Assembly (NCBI RefSeq): GCF_007655135.1
Contig: NC_045127.1
Span: forward strand, 2,046,001-2,110,000
DNA: 64,000 nt
Direction: 5' to 3'
From: Punica granatum
Lineage: Eukaryota > Streptophyta > Magnoliopsida > Myrtales > Lythraceae
The translations under genes were made by a program, and so were the position numbers. The notes under the pieces were generated by a model, which saw only the letters and a program-made list of their open reading frames with translations, ran no database searches and was not told the DNA's origin. Shown in pieces: positions 1 through 13,253 of the stretch. How positions within the stretch are numbered: the stretch's first letter is position 1; every line of letters starts with the position of its first letter.

Positions 1-1
1 A

Positions 2-115
2 GAGCAGTTTCTGGAGAGCAAAGATCTGTGCACTGCGCTTCATGCCTGTAAATCAGATGGGATCAGCGCTCAGGATTCCTCATCGGAAACTATAGTGGGG
101 CTTTCCACATCTTAA
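2..115 (+). CDS. possible 3' end of an unrecognised gene
   Basis: The left edge is open in frame 2 for 37 codons and ends at a TAA (113-115). The deduced tail is polar and Ser/Asp-rich (it includes ESKDLCTALHACKSDG and ends VGLSTS), with balanced codon use unlike the AT-rich DNA that follows. That fits a C-terminal exon running in from the left. No family is recognised. A chance open frame is the alternative, since only 114 bases are visible. Confidence 0.3.
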   Translation, partial: EQFLESKDLCTALHACKSDGISAQDSSSETIVGLSTS

Positions 116-2041
116 AGCTGGCAGATTGAACCAGGTGACCTGATCAATGTGCATGTGAAATAGCAGTGTGCATTTTCATTCGATTTCCGTTGTATATGTA
201 CACGATTAAGATCCAGGTGACTGGGAGAAAAGGGAAGATCTGCAAGTCACCTCCAAGATTGTTTGGTGTATATTGGTACTGGGTTGACAGTGAGTTACCA
301 TACAGTGATTGGTGGAGTTGCATACATTTTATGGACTAAAATTATCTCTTGCTTGGCTTTCGCCTTTCTAAGAGACATTAATCTGAAAGTCCTTGGTCTC
401 ACCGTGAGACGAACTGATAGCTTCGACCCCGTGATGCAAGTTCGTTTCAATATTGTCGGCCGTGATGTAATTTTCTGAGTCACCACAGGATTGATTTTCT
501 GCGCAACCCGAGCTCCAATTAAACGTGACCATATTGAAGTCGTCTCATCGCAACTTATACAATTAAGATTCTGAAGTAGGTGAGGTGGAAATAGTAATAA
601 ATATAATAAATCGAATTAATTCTCCACGCAACGATGATTAGCGTGGGGGCCTTCATACGTTGTATTTGGCTGTCTCATTTATGTTTGAACGTTTCTATAT
701 ATACAATTAATTTCATATGGAAGCATATTTTCTACCATAATTTTATTCATGCAAGCCATCATGATTTTAAAGATTGTTAATGCGCGAGATTCATTAATCT
801 CGTGCCCAAAGTAATGCCTGACTTGAACTCCATCCTTTTCTCGATATCAATTAATTTAGTTAGCGATTAGAATGCCCGTGTTCATACACGAATTGTATAA
901 GTCAATGTCAATGCTAAGATATTTGGTCAAATATTAATTAAATTTCACCGACCACCAAATTGTTAAATACTAAAATGACCCTACCTAGCGACGACTCGGT
1001 TATATACCTGCTAAGATGTTACATATATATATATATATATTACGGTTATGTATATCTATATATGAATCTATGTGAGGACCTGTCGTGATTTAATTATGGC
1101 TGGTGAAGAGAACTGGTTTCTCAAACTTTTATTTTAAATTGAAATTTTAATGATCCAAATTCCTATATTTATTTATGTATTCAACAAATATATACGCAAC
1201 GTGAGTACACCTCACACATATTGAGACTACTGAAAGAGTTGTGGCATTATTCGACTCGATTAATGTACAGGTCGATGAGTGTCCTTATGGAAAGGTTGAA
1301 ACCAAATGAAATAATTCTCGAGAGTTAAGAGACTTTAATTTAATTTCATGAGCAACAATTAGCATGCGATTATATATCAACCGATTGCGATATATGGAAG
1401 CAACTTACATCATACCCATTTTCATTTTGCTTTTCATAAATGTGTTTTATGGGGCCTTTAATTTCTTGCTTCTTCCTTAATTCAGCTCCAAGCATGGTTT
1501 TCTGTTATAAGTGTCATATAACATCATTCCGATAATCGAAGTAACACATACATTTGTCCCTAGTTCTTATGCATATTTTTGTATCATTGACCAACCTCTC
1601 GTGATCTATCCAAGAAACAAAGATGTACGTAGAATCACATATCTCTGGAGATTTATTGGCGAACAAATAACATACGAAGACTTGCCTTGCTGAAAAGAAA
1701 TCGTTTATGGGTTCTAGGAATTGGACAAGACGGGGGACTTTAGTTCATCCAAACCACATAAATATTCAATTCATCGATCATCTCGTACCAGCAAAAGGAA
1801 ATTTGCTAGCACTGTATAGGAATATCGTTGCAGCAGATGGAACATGTTCGACAAGCATACTACTATATACTAGCAAATTTGGTTAGAAGCCATGTGGAAT
1901 TAATCAATTGGGAAGGCACTCAACGTCAACATGGCCTAATAACTATTCACATTCTCTTCGAAAATTGCCTAAAGAGTCCTTGAATGACATGAAAGATCAT
2001 GCAGAGTTCGTCCATTCCTGTCTGTTTCTTGGGAAATTTAC
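116..2041. other. AT-rich intergenic spacer
   Basis: No gene is supported here. Open frames are short and low in complexity. A (TA)n tract lies at 1022-1040. The first part may be 3' UTR of the gene ending at 115. Confidence 0.5.
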
Positions 2042-2180
2042 CCAGTCCAGGGCGGAATCGGTCCAGGGTAACATAATCAGCTGAAAATATAACATAGTCG
2101 ACTGTAATATGCTCCAATCGACTATATTTATTTTGTCATAGTCGATTATGTTATCAGAATCTGTTCCGTTCCTGGACCGG
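2042..2180. repeat. small fold-back (inverted repeat) element
   Basis: The ends are imperfect inverted repeats: CCAGTCCAGG at 2042-2051 against CCTGGACCGG at 2171-2180. Further in, TAACATAATC pairs with GATTATGTTA. Between them are alternating AGTCGA/TCGACT motifs, so the 139 bases can fold into one long hairpin. This is MITE-like. No target duplication was established and the superfamily is unknown. Confidence 0.45.
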
Positions 2181-2458
2181 ATAAGCTCTCTTGTTTCTTG
2201 TTTCCTCTTGTCTTGCAGTACGAGAAATCAAAGAAAATAAAAAATGAAAGAAAATTGATGAGGCCAAGAAGACTAATTGGTCTAGACAATGTTGGCCTTG
2301 TTGCAATAATTTGTGTCCAATATCTTATAAAATCTCCGGATGTACTAAAGACCACGAATATTTTTATTAAATAAAATAATTATAATTTTTATTAGTAAAT
2401 ACTAAATAGAGGGAAATTATTATTTTCGATAGATGGAGAGAAATGATTATTATTATTA

Positions 2459-3630
2459 TTAGGAATATTTGGTCCTCTATGTTTTGATTTTTTTCTATTT
2501 TAGTACATTTCCTAATTTTTTTTATCGTTTTAATCTCATACCTTTAAATGCTTTTCTGTTTCAGTTCTTTTCATTTTTCTTAGTTCATTTTTATCCAATA
2601 TCTTTGATCACTTTTCTATTTTCGTCCTTTTATTATATTTTTTACTAGAGAAGATTTTAAATTTGATTCTCGACCTTTAAAATTATTCTCTTATCCTAAT
2701 TCTTTTTTTGGTTCAAATTTTTCTTAGCATTAAACATTTTGTTTCTTATTCTTCTACTTCTCAAATTCTCATAAAATGTCCACACGTCATTTTTGAAATT
2801 TATAAAAAAGTATTATTTTAATTCCAAAAATAAAACAAAATATATCAAAATATATTTTGGGAGGAAAGACGGTAAATTGAGAAGGAGAGAGGCGGTAGTA
2901 GCTAATAAGGGATGAAGTCAGGCACCACTACCCTAAGGGATGTCACTGTAAGCGTATACCTTTATCCACGATTACACTTTGCAACATCATTCCCCGCATT
3001 AATGTGTACCATGTCCTTGCTTAGTGTTTCATTACTAACCTCATAGTTATAGATGTGGTTCGTGACTATCGAATCACAATTGCTTTTATTTTTCTAATAT
3101 TTTTCCATTTCTTTACTTGCAAATTTAAATACCGATTCTTCCAATGTAAACCATCATTGCCCTGGTATGATTGCGTGCGACCTAAACCCTCGCGCCTGCT
3201 CATTCTCTCGAGTAGGCTCATGATTTTTCTTTTATTATTTTGTATATTTTGTTTTATTTTTCAAATTAAAATAATAATAATTTTTAATTTAAAAATGCCA
3301 TGTGGGCATTTATGAAAATTTGAGGGATAGAGTATAAGAAACAAAACGTTTAATACTAAGTAAAATTGTATAAAATAAAAGAATTGAGATAAAAAAAAAT
3401 AACTTTAAAAGGTTAAGGATCAAAGTTAAAAAAATTTCTAATAAAAAATATGATAAAAGGATGAAAATAAAAAGTAATCAAAGGTGTTGGATGGAAATGA
3501 ATCTAGAGAAAAGGAAAAGGATTGAAATATAAAATTATTTAAAGTATATAATTTAAATGACAAAAAAAAAGAAAAAATAAAAATGAAAAGGCATTCAAAA
3601 TTAAAGGGGCAAACGTATGATTTCCTTATT
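2459..3630. repeat. long inverted-repeat element, probably a degenerate TIR transposon
   Basis: The arm at about 2459-2815 is, reverse-complemented, collinear with about 3290-3630 over roughly 340 bases. Shared blocks include AATAAGAAACAAAA, a run reading GATAAAAGGA in one arm and AATAAAAGGA in the other, and a TGATCAAAG/TAATCAAAG block. Arms are A/T-rich and diverged, so the element is old. The middle (2816-3290) is less AT-rich but holds no credible gene. Long arms suggest a Mutator-like origin; no clean target duplication was found. Confidence 0.55.
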
Positions 3631-5702
3631 ACTATCAGGAACGGGTGATGTGGGGACGACAAGTAATCAATTCCCACGCGTATGGTCGACAAAGCAGTAG
3701 AGTTGACCCATGTCTGACGCCATATACACCAAAACCAAACATTCTTCCACATGGCATCTCCTCATTAGTCGAGGAGCAGAAGTAGACCGTCAGTTTTGAT
3801 CGGCCGTTGGGTTTCGGGGACCGCGAAGCTTCCCTTTCACGGATTCAACTACGAAGTTGCTATTTTGTTCTATCTCATGTTCATCATTTTCAATTCATCC
3901 CTCGCTTCACGTCGAAAGCCAACTCTTTTTTATTTTTTATTTTCTCTCTCCCTCTCTCTGTTTTTTTTTTTGGGCTTATGAGCCTGTTACAATAATAATA
4001 AAATAAGCAGAATAAATGGGCATCAGAGTTACACTCACAAGGATTGATCCCCAAATCTTTGCGTTAAAACTAACTTCATCAGAAAAGAATTATAATACAG
4101 TGATAACCACTAAAATGGATTCAAAAGGTTATTTCATTTACAATTCTCAGAAATGAAATCCTCTCATCCATTTGATTACACTTCTACTATGCTTTGCTAG
4201 ATTAATGAATTGTCCTTACAATCGACCATGTGACTTTTTTATGGATGCAACTACCTCGATCAAATTATCATCAATTTCTCTTTTGTTCTTATCTCTTCAA
4301 TAATAAGTACCATGATGGAGACCTTTTAAAAATAATAGGGCAATATAAGTTTTACACGTTTGATCGACCAAAAAATTTGTTTCATTCTTAACGTAGAGTG
4401 TTTGTCATATTGAATTCCGAACTATGGTATAGAATAATATCAATAACAAAAAAAGCCCGTGATAAATACATACTAGTCTAGAAAAAGAAAAGTCCAGCTA
4501 CTTCTGGTTTGTTGAGTTTTTTTTTTTTTTTGCCTTTTGTTTTTTAAGTATCAAAACTGATCAACTTTTCATTAGATGTTGTGAGAAATCAGAAAATGCA
4601 AATGACACTCAGTTTATGTCCTTTATTCGGCAGCTCCCTCAATGGACAAAGTAAGTATCGGACCCAGGCCACCCAGATCATCATTGCTTATTGAAAAATT
4701 AAGAGAATACATATGTGCAAGTAAATGTTTGTGTAAACGCGTGGACTTACATGTGTGTATAGATGTATATATGTGTGTGTCTTAATGCTTCTAGCAGTCA
4801 CCCATCCAAGAAGCTAGAAAGCACCCATATATTATCATGTACTATGCATCAATTATGTCCTGATTAGCCGAATGATGAATGGAATTGTCGAGAAACCTCA
4901 CTATTTATGGTTCTACAAAGATCTTTGGCTTCCTCGTGCACCACATGCATGAAAAATGCCTTCCTGGTGAAATCATTTATTTATAAGCTGCGATCCAATT
5001 CTTGGCCGTGCTGATTACTTCCATCATCATTTCATGAAATAAATGGGACCAAATTTTCTCTCCCATTGTCATGTAATGTTTGGTGCCACTTACTAGGAAA
5101 TGCGATTTGTTTGAGAATAAGAAAAAGAGTCCACACTCTCTCTTCATCTTTGTCGGTTACCACTCTCTCTTCATCTTTGAAAGATATCTAGCTATCTTTC
5201 TCTCTATTTTTTTCCTCTTTCTTTTATTAAGTAGGTCGATGAATACGTATAACAAATATATATATATATATATATATTTGCTTATTGAATTGAATCCACA
5301 AAACGTTTATTACAAAGTGCATGCCTCTTCTCAGAGTTATCTCTGTGTACCGGGTTAACCTTAGTATAGTTATTTTAATTCATTCAACGGAGAGAGGATA
5401 TATAATAATTCAATATGGATTATTAGTAGCAACAAATACTAACAATTTTTTGAAATCGGAAGAAATTACTTCACTAATTAAATTGGAAGGGAATATTGAT
5501 TATCCCAAATACCCTCGACTGACAAACCAAAACCAAAACTTTTTTCCTTTTTGGTGGAAACCCGAACCAAAATTACCATACTTGCATGCAAGATATTTTT
5601 TTCCTATTATTTTGCATTCTGTAAAGCATTTATTATATCAATTTTATTTAAATTGCAATGATTTACTTTTTTTTTATAAGTCGCAATGATTTGCTTATTA
5701 TA
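3631..5702. other. AT-rich intergenic spacer with a SINE-like remnant
   Basis: No gene is supported. About 3962-4125, read on the minus strand, resembles the SINE family better preserved at 45014-45282: a TTAGTGGTTATCACTG start and a 3' end near GTAACAGGCTCATAAGCCC followed by A-runs. A (TA)n tract is at about 5258-5277. Short open frames at 5080-5689 are AT-rich and look non-coding. Confidence 0.4.
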
Positions 5703-5712
5703 CAATATAAAT
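5703..5712. repeat. left target site duplication of the Pack-MULE
   Basis: CAATATAAAT abuts the left terminus and is repeated exactly at 6974-6983 after the right terminus. Ten bases fits Mutator-like elements (9-11 bp). Confidence 0.85.
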
Positions 5713-6973
<1,261 letters not shown>

Positions 6974-6983
6974 CAATATAAAT
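6974..6983. repeat. right target site duplication of the Pack-MULE
   Basis: CAATATAAAT, identical to 5703-5712. Confidence 0.85.
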
Positions 6984-7800
6984 TATAGAAACAGGTGGCG
7001 CAAGGATTAGAGCGGGGAGCCGTTCAGTAGCCTCTGCTGCAAAATTACACTTTAAATTTTTTCTAAATGTATCCTAGCATTTGAATTAATTCCGTTAAAA
7101 TGGCGTTGGTCCATTCAAGGATAAAAGTTATTTTAATTTTTTTATTTATAAAATCTGAATTCAAAATTTTATTTAAAAAGAATAAATATTAGGTCTTATT
7201 TGGATTATAAGTTAAAAAATTTTAACTTTAACTCAACACATTACACAACAAAAATTCACATTTTTAAAGTCAAAAATTTTAATTTTAACTTTAACTCAAC
7301 ACACTACATAACAAAAACACACGTTTGTCAAGTCAAATTTATACTCCTATCTCATTTATCCTTTTCCACAATCAAAATCAAAATCAAAATCAAAACACTC
7401 CGTTTGGTTTCGCAGTTAAAATCACAAAAATTTTAACTTTAACTTTAACTCAACACACTACACAATAAAAATACACATTTCCTAAGTCAAAATTTTTAAC
7501 TTTAACTTTAACTCAACACACTATACAATCATTTATCATTTTCCACGATCAAAATCAAAATTACTTTAACTCTGAAACCAAACACACCAAGTTACTTTAA
7601 CTCTGAAGCACCATAATCATTTTAAACCAATCTTAGTCGGTAGTGCACCAATAATTTTATCATTTTGAATTAGCCCATAGAAAGGAAAAAAGAAAAAAGA
7701 AAAAGCAAAATCCGACAGTATAAAAGGGAATATACCCAACGACTGAATAATTTAATAAATAAATAAATAAATAATAATTAATTGAAAGAATCTGACAACC
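6984..7800. repeat. AT-rich spacer with an internally repeated MITE-like block
   Basis: Between about 7190 and 7600 the motif AACTTTAACTCAACACACTA recurs about four times, mixed with ATCAAAATCAAAATCAAAAT runs and bounded by TTTGGTTTCGCAGTTAAAAT-like and CTGAAACCAAACA-like ends. Similar ends occur at 28420-28720, 32262-32490 and 38461-38705, so this is probably a nested or tandem copy of one MITE family (hAT-like by its ends, not proven). (AAAT)n lies near 7750-7775. Confidence 0.45.
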
Positions 7801-7817
7801 ATCAGCTTCCGCGGCCC

Positions 7818-7824
7818 ATATAAG
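7818..7824 (+). promoter_or_regulatory. probable TATA box and 5' leader of the CIPK15-like gene
   Basis: ATATAAG sits in a GC-richer patch about 1.3 kb before the CIPK start. That spacing implies a leader intron, common in this gene family. A GAAG/GTATTT donor at 7961-7970 and an ATTGCAG acceptor ending at 9098 would remove most of 7965-9098. This is inference from splice-site consensus; cDNA would decide. Confidence 0.35.
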
Positions 7825-9134
7825 TCCTGAAGCCTCGTAACCTACCAGGTTTCCTCTTCAACAGCTCTTTTAAATCGTTTCTTCTGTCCTTCCTCGTCGA
7901 TTCCTTCATTTCTCCCACAGCCAAGAGCTTTTCGGATCTCCCTGAGAACATTACATTTTTGAAGGTATTTTGCTGTCTTCTAGTGGATTGTAGTTCATTT
8001 AGATCCTTCTGTGCCTTGATTCCTCCGATCCAATCTGATGTATTGTTGTACTCCCTGTTCTTGTTTTTTCCTGTCTGTGTTGATTATTGGCTTGCTGGAA
8101 CACTTCGATTTGATGCGTGCTTGGTCCATCAAAGCTCTTAAAACCTGATAAATTTGTTGGGCTGCGGAAAAGTTTGAAGCTTTGGGTTGTTTCAGACTCA
8201 ATTCTTGATGTTTCAGCTGATGAGATCTCTTTTAGCTGATGAGACTGATATATGCTGCCCTACTTGCTTTCTTTTTCTTTTTTCTTTTCTTTTTATCTGC
8301 TAGTAGGTGGAGCTGTGGTGGTGGTGTGTTAATTAGAAATTCATGCTACTCTCTCATGTGGGTTGGCAGATCGATTCAATTTTGGGCCAAAGGTGGGAGT
8401 TGGATGGAGGTTTTATAGATCTGATTTTCCAATAAGCCCTTGCATTAGATGAAACTGGGAAAGAATGAATAAGAAAGATTAGATTGCTATGGCTATCACC
8501 TCGTATTAGGCATTAGACGCCATATGAAGTACTTCAGGTGTCGGGCTAGGGCTCTGGACTTTTTTATGTGAAGTGAGAGATCAGTTACGTCTTGAATTTT
8601 AGAGTTTTTTGTACTCAATAGTCTTGCTATATGTCTCTCCTATAATCATTACTTTTGGCTAGGAAAATGACAGGCTTCTCTTCTTTCTCTGTGATTTCTC
8701 TCCAGGTCATCTTTCATACTAGTGAAATAACGGACGCCTTGGCTGCTCGTTTCTGTCCTGCGTCTCCCTTCTCGTGCGGAAGTATTTCGACTTTGCTTAA
8801 GCTCTATCTTCTTCAGTTTTCTAGGATACAACAACATCCAGGGAATGCAGAAAGATGTGCTTGACAGTTGAGTACTCTTCTGCTGTAGCAAATCGAGCTC
8901 TGGCGTCATTTGCTCCTCCATTCTTTATCCTCGACGATACTGGAAAAAAATTGATTGACGTCACCCTCCCTTTTGCTGCTCAGATGCCCACTGCTGCTTA
9001 TAATCTGAGACAAAATTTCCTCCTGAAGTTTGATGTCTGTGAAGATGGTTGAGTCTAATCTTTCCAAAATTTCGTATTATCTCTCGTAGATATTGCAGAA
9101 GTTACTATTTGTTTAGCTCTTTTGTCAAGTTAGA

Positions 9135-10529
9135 ATGGACCTCAAAGGTAGCGTTTTGATGCAACGGTATGAATTGGGCCGCTTGCTGGGCCAGGGAACG
9201 TTTGCGAAGGTATATCATGCAAGGAACCTTAAGACGGGGACTAGTGTCGCCATCAAGATTGTCGACAAGGACAAGGTCCTAAAAGTGGGTCTCATTGATC
9301 AAATCAAGCGGGAAATCTCTGTCATGAGGCTTGTCAGACACCCAAATGTGGTCGAGCTCTATGAGGTTATGGCCACAAAGACCAAAATATACTTTGTGAT
9401 GGAGTATGTGAAGGGAGGCGAGCTCTTCAACAAAGTTGCAAAAGGGAAGCTAAAAGAAGAAGTAGCTAGAAAGTACTTCCAGCAGCTGATTAGTGCTGTC
9501 GACTACTGTCACAGTCGGGGAGTCTGTCACCGAGACTTGAAGCCTGAGAATTTGTTACTTGATGAAAATGGTAATTTGAAGGTGTCTGATTTTGGTCTGA
9601 GTGCTTTGGCAGAATCAAAACAACAGGATGGGCTTCTCCACACCACTTGTGGCACCCCAGCATATGTGGCACCGGAGGTGATCAACAGGAAGGGATATGA
9701 TGGGTCCAAAGCCGATATCTGGTCCTGTGGGGTGATATTGTTCGTACTGTTGGCGGGTTATCTCCCATTTCACGACTCGAATCTGATGGAGATGTATAGG
9801 AAGATTGGAAGAGCAGATTTTAAGTTCCCGAACTGGTTTGCTCCTGAAGTGCGGAGGCTGATCACGAAGATCTTGGACCCGAACCCAAGTACCAGAATCT
9901 CAATTGCGAAGATAATGGAGAATTCTTGGTTCCGGAAGGGGCTGGATTCAAATCTTTGCACCAAAACAGAGAGAGAAGAACTTCCTCCTCTAGACGTCGA
10001 ATCTGTTTTCAGCAGCACCAATGACGCTGAAATCGAGCAAAAGCAAGAGCTCCCGTCAAAGCTTATCAACTTGAATGCATTCGATATCATATCCTATTCT
10101 GCAGGCTTCGACCTATCGGGCCTGTTCGAAACAAACAAGAAGGACCAGAAGAAGGAAGTCAGATTCATGTCCAACAAACCAGCAAACACCATCATCTCGA
10201 AGCTTGAGAGCCTCGCAAAATCTCTGAGGCTGAAGGTGAAGAAGAAGGAAGCTGGGATGATGAAGCTCGAGGGACTGAAGGCTGGGAGGAAGGGTGTCTT
10301 GGGGATCGAGGCAGAGATCTTTGAGATCAGCCCAAGCTTGCACCTAGTAGAGATGAAGAAAGCGAGCGGGGACACACTGGAGTACCAGAAGGTGTTGAAG
10401 GAGGACATAAGGCCTGCTCTTAAGGACATTGTTTGGACATGGCAAGGCGAGCAGCAGCTGTGGGATGAAGCAGTTCCAGGTCCTAATCTGCCGCTTTTGC
10501 CCGATTCCTCACCCCAAGATCCACAGTAA
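9135..10529 (+). CDS. CIPK15: CBL-interacting protein kinase, CIPK15-like (SnRK3)
   Basis: An intronless 464-residue Ser/Thr kinase of the CIPK/SnRK3 family, predicted to be switched on by calcineurin B-like calcium sensors. The kinase domain spans about residues 12-267: Gly loop [11 protein letters not shown] Lys41 in VAIK, catalytic HRDLKPEN (132-139), DFG (152-154), APE (179-181). The activation loop holds the expected Ser/Thr/Tyr sites. An autoinhibitory NAF/FISL motif ([18 protein letters not shown]) begins near residue 314, followed by a PPI-like segment for PP2C binding and the usual C-terminal regulatory domain. The opening ([12 protein letters not shown]) and GVCHRDLK resemble Arabidopsis CIPK15 more than CIPK2/10. 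In Arabidopsis that kinase acts in ABA responses. The start is the first ATG after an AT-rich leader. It appears intact. The subgroup call is from memory of family sequences. Confidence 0.93.
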   Translation: MDLKGSVLMQRYELGRLLGQGTFAKVYHARNLKTGTSVAIKIVDKDKVLKVGLIDQIKREISVMRLVRHPNVVELYEVMATKTKIYFVMEYVKGGELFNKVAKGKLKEEVARKYFQQLISAVDYCHSRGVCHRDLKPENLLLDENGNLKVSDFGLSALAESKQQDGLLHTTCGTPAYVAPEVINRKGYDGSKADIWSCGVILFVLLAGYLPFHDSNLMEMYRKIGRADFKFPNWFAPEVRRLITKILDPNPSTRISIAKIMENSWFRKGLDSNLCTKTEREELPPLDVESVFSSTNDAEIEQKQELPSKLINLNAFDIISYSAGFDLSGLFETNKKDQKKEVRFMSNKPANTIISKLESLAKSLRLKVKKKEAGMMKLEGLKAGRKGVLGIEAEIFEISPSLHLVEMKKASGDTLEYQKVLKEDIRPALKDIVWTWQGEQQLWDEAVPGPNLPLLPDSSPQDPQ

Positions 10530-10931
10530 AAGTATCGTGTTTGTGTTTGATGTTAGTATGAACGTATGGCTTGTTAATTGTTACAGTAGGATATGCCTAA
10601 GTATGACTGGTGACCGTTTTTAACCAGATGAAGATATAAAGACTTCCTTGGATGTGTCTTGTATTTGCTCTTGCCTATATTGTTTTGAATAGAGAATTTT
10701 CGTAAGCATCTCGAGCATTGGTCGTTATCCTATCAATGCTTTTTCCTGAACTTTTGCAAAGTCCCAAGCAAAATGTTCCAACCATGGGAATCCTGTCCCT
10801 GTCTCGTATAACTGCCAGAAATAAGACTAACTAAATTCCATTTATTGACATTATGTTCAAAGTTTAATTAGATTATGCTAAAATTAACCATCATGTACAG
10901 AACACTTGCTGAGAAAGTGATCGCGACAAAC
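10530..10931. other. intergenic: CIPK15-like 3' UTR and AZG1 upstream region
   Basis: No further coding sequence is seen. GAATAGAG and GAAATAAGA-type A-rich signals may serve polyadenylation of the CIPK transcript. Confidence 0.4.
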
Positions 10932-10939
10932 TATTTATA
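10932..10939 (+). promoter_or_regulatory. probable TATA box of the AZG1-like gene
   Basis: TATTTATA lies 45 bases before the ATG, so the leader would be only about 15-20 nt. That is short but possible. The nearest upstream in-frame codon of note is a TAG at 10942-10944, so the reading frame cannot begin earlier. Confidence 0.35.
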
Positions 10940-10983
10940 CATAGAAAATCCTAAACATTGGCGAAGTCAGAATATTATTGCAC

Positions 10984-12696
10984 ATGGACTTACAAGGGCC
11001 GACCGAACAGAAACCCTCAGTGTTCAACCGGCTCGATTCCTATGTTGGTAAGAGCCGAGTAGGGAAATGGTTCAAGCTAGCAGAGCGAAAGACGACCTTC
11101 ACAACCGAGCTGCGGGCCGGGACTGCCACGTTCCTCACCATGGCCTACATCCTTGCTGTGAATGCAAGCATCCTCACCGACTCAGGCGGCACTTGCACCG
11201 TCGCTAATTGCACCTCCCTCTGCTCTGACCCCAGCATTCCCTTAGCCAGCTGCACGGGTCCCTCCCTATGGATCAAACCTCCTGATGAGTCGTGCAAGTA
11301 CCCACCTGTGAACCAGGGCTACACAAGCTGCCTCGAGAAGACGCGTAAGGACATGATCGTGGCCACTGCGGCATCGTCCCTCATTGGTTGTCTCATCATG
11401 GGCCTCTTCGCAAACCTCCCACTGGGCCTAGCGCCGGGAATGGGCACAAATGCTTACTTCACCTACACCGTGGTTGGGTTCCACGGGTCGGGAAAGGTGC
11501 CCTACAAGAGTGCCCTCGCGGCAATATGCATTGAGGGCTTGATCTTCCTCTTCGTGTCAGCAGTTGGGCTACGGGCCAAGCTTGCCAATCTTGTACCCGA
11601 GCCGGTCCAGGTCTCGTCTTCAGCAGGCATTGGGTTATTCCTGGCATTCATCGGACTGCAAAAGAACCAGGGGATTGGGTTAATTGGGTTTAGCCCATCA
11701 ACGCTTGTAACGCTCGGTGGCTGCCCAAGGTCTTCCCGGGTTAGGGTAGCCCCCGTTACTAACGGCACCGACGCGTTCGTCCCTAGTGGAATCATTTCGG
11801 AGGAGATCTACTGCTTGAATAACCGCATGGAGAGCCCGACGCTTTGGCTTGGGATCATTGGTTTCATAATAATTGCGTACTTCCTGGTGAAAAACATTAA
11901 GGGTGCCATGATATACGGCATCGTCTTTGTAACGGTCATCTCATGGTTCCACGACACCTCAGTCACATCATTTCCAGACACGGAACTCGGGAACTCGTCC
12001 TATCGTTACTTCAAAAAAATCGTGGATGTCCATGGGATCAAGACCACGGCGGGCGCCTTGAGCTTCAAGGACATCGGGACAAGGTACTTCTGGGAAGCCC
12101 TGGCGACATTCCTGTACGTGGACATACTCGATACCACGGGAACGTTGTACTCCATGGCCAGGTTTGCTGGTTTCACGGACCTTAATGGCGAATTCGAGGG
12201 CCAGTACTTTGCATTTATGTCCGATGCTGCATCGATCGTGGTGGGATCCCTGCTCGGGACTTCACCCGTGACCGCTTTCGTCGAGTCGTCGACCGGGATA
12301 AAGGAGGGCGGACGGACCGGGTTGACCGCATTGACCGTGGCGGGGTACTTTTTTCTGGCGTTCTTCTTCACACCGTTGCTGGCCTCGATTCCTCCGTGGG
12401 CGGTGGGGCCACCGTTGATCTTGGTCGGGGTTATGATGTTGAGATCTGTGGTTGAGATTGAGTGGAATGATATGAGGCAGGCAATTCCCGCATTCATCAC
12501 AATAATTCTCATGCCATTGACATATTCCATAGCTTACGGATTGATTGGAGGGATTGGAACTTACATTGTATTGCATATTTGGGACTGGGGAATGGAATTA
12601 TTGGGTAATTATAGAATTGGAATTGGGAAAAGATGCAAACAGGATAATGACAATTATAGCATTAGGGGAATTAGTGATAAAATTGTTCAAGTGTAG
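10984..12696 (+). CDS. AZG1: adenine/guanine permease AZG1-like (NCS2/AzgA family)
   Basis: An intronless 570-residue polytopic membrane protein, predicted to be a proton-coupled purine transporter (adenine, guanine, and in Arabidopsis cytokinins). Supporting features: the N-terminal [20 protein letters not shown] segment, [55 protein letters not shown] and [16 protein letters not shown], all in the order known for AZG1, with many hydrophobic helices. Length is close to Arabidopsis AZG1 (about 579). A Cys-rich extracellular-type loop lies near residues 60-115, as in plant AZG1. The start is the ATG at 10984; no in-frame ATG lies between it and the upstream stop. The last 40 codons turn A/T-rich and the tail is polar. 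It appears functional. Confidence 0.95.
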   Translation: MDLQGPTEQKPSVFNRLDSYVGKSRVGKWFKLAERKTTFTTELRAGTATFLTMAYILAVNASILTDSGGTCTVANCTSLCSDPSIPLASCTGPSLWIKPPDESCKYPPVNQGYTSCLEKTRKDMIVATAASSLIGCLIMGLFANLPLGLAPGMGTNAYFTYTVVGFHGSGKVPYKSALAAICIEGLIFLFVSAVGLRAKLANLVPEPVQVSSSAGIGLFLAFIGLQKNQGIGLIGFSPSTLVTLGGCPRSSRVRVAPVTNGTDAFVPSGIISEEIYCLNNRMESPTLWLGIIGFIIIAYFLVKNIKGAMIYGIVFVTVISWFHDTSVTSFPDTELGNSSYRYFKKIVDVHGIKTTAGALSFKDIGTRYFWEALATFLYVDILDTTGTLYSMARFAGFTDLNGEFEGQYFAFMSDAASIVVGSLLGTSPVTAFVESSTGIKEGGRTGLTALTVAGYFFLAFFFTPLLASIPPWAVGPPLILVGVMMLRSVVEIEWNDMRQAIPAFITIILMPLTYSIAYGLIGGIGTYIVLHIWDWGMELLGNYRIGIGKRCKQDNDNYSIRGISDKIVQV

Positions 12697-12743
12697 AGAG
12701 AGAGGGAGGGGAAAGAACATAAAATTGCCGATAATAATGTTAT

Positions 12744-12850
12744 TTACTATTATTATCATTATTGTTGTTGTTATTATTATTATTATTGTCATTATTGTCC
12801 TCGTCCTCGTCCCTCATCATCATCATTTTTTTTGTTTTTTGTTTTTTGTT
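12744..12850. repeat. microsatellite tract after AZG1
   Basis: Runs of ATT/TTG repeats pass into (CTCGTC)n, (ATC)n and a T/G-rich tract. It lies in or just past the AZG1 3' UTR. Confidence 0.6.
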
Positions 12851-12899
12851 TTTGTTTATGAACTGGGCTCTTCATTTCATCCAAAACCAAATATCTTCA

Positions 12900-13184
12900 A
12901 GTTCTGAGCCCTCCATACGAATTAGACATAGGCATTCCAAGCAAGTCGGAAGCTTCGTAGGACTTTCCTTTCAGATATCCGATGCCCCAATTAGATGTAC
13001 ACTGGCTTATGAATACCACTCTCCTGCAGGACTTTTGCGCCCGCCCCTCTCCATTGCAGAGTTGACAAGTCTTATCAGCATCCATGTTCCAGACAGCAAT
13101 ATTATCGAGCATGGCGAGATTATTTTGAACAACCAACCAGCTGATAAAACTATTCCTACAAATAAGTGGACCTATCCTTAACAT
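12900..13184 (-). pseudogene. LINE relic: reverse transcriptase zinc-binding (zf-RVT) segment
   Basis: On the minus strand the open frame encodes RNSFISWLVVQNNLAMLDNI followed by W-M-D-A-D and CQLCNGE, then QCTSNW. This is the pattern of the zf-RVT domain found after reverse transcriptase in plant L1-type LINEs. The usual His-Leu-Phe-Phe region is degraded (VVFISQC). No reverse transcriptase or endonuclase is nearby, so it is a short relic. Compare the better preserved LINE at 32694-33702. Confidence 0.55.
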
Positions 13185-13253
13185 ATTAGATCCATTTTGC
13201 CCTTACTCATGTGATTGTTCCATTCCAATCAGCACGTGCAAGTCTCCAAGTTC

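Noticed and set aside
3438..3752. 104-codon minus-strand frame
   Set aside because: Lies in an AT-rich inverted-repeat arm and its flank; translation is Phe/Ser-rich low complexity.
8649..9052. open frames on both strands before the CIPK15-like gene
   Set aside because: Probably leader-intron sequence; no conserved domain and the kinase start is clear.
10978..10983. TTG at 10978 as the AZG1 start
   Set aside because: Not a plausible plant start; the ATG two codons on (10984) gives the same protein without it.
12006..12530. 174-codon frame antisense to AZG1
   Set aside because: It mirrors the AZG1 coding pattern; AZG1 on the plus strand is unambiguous.
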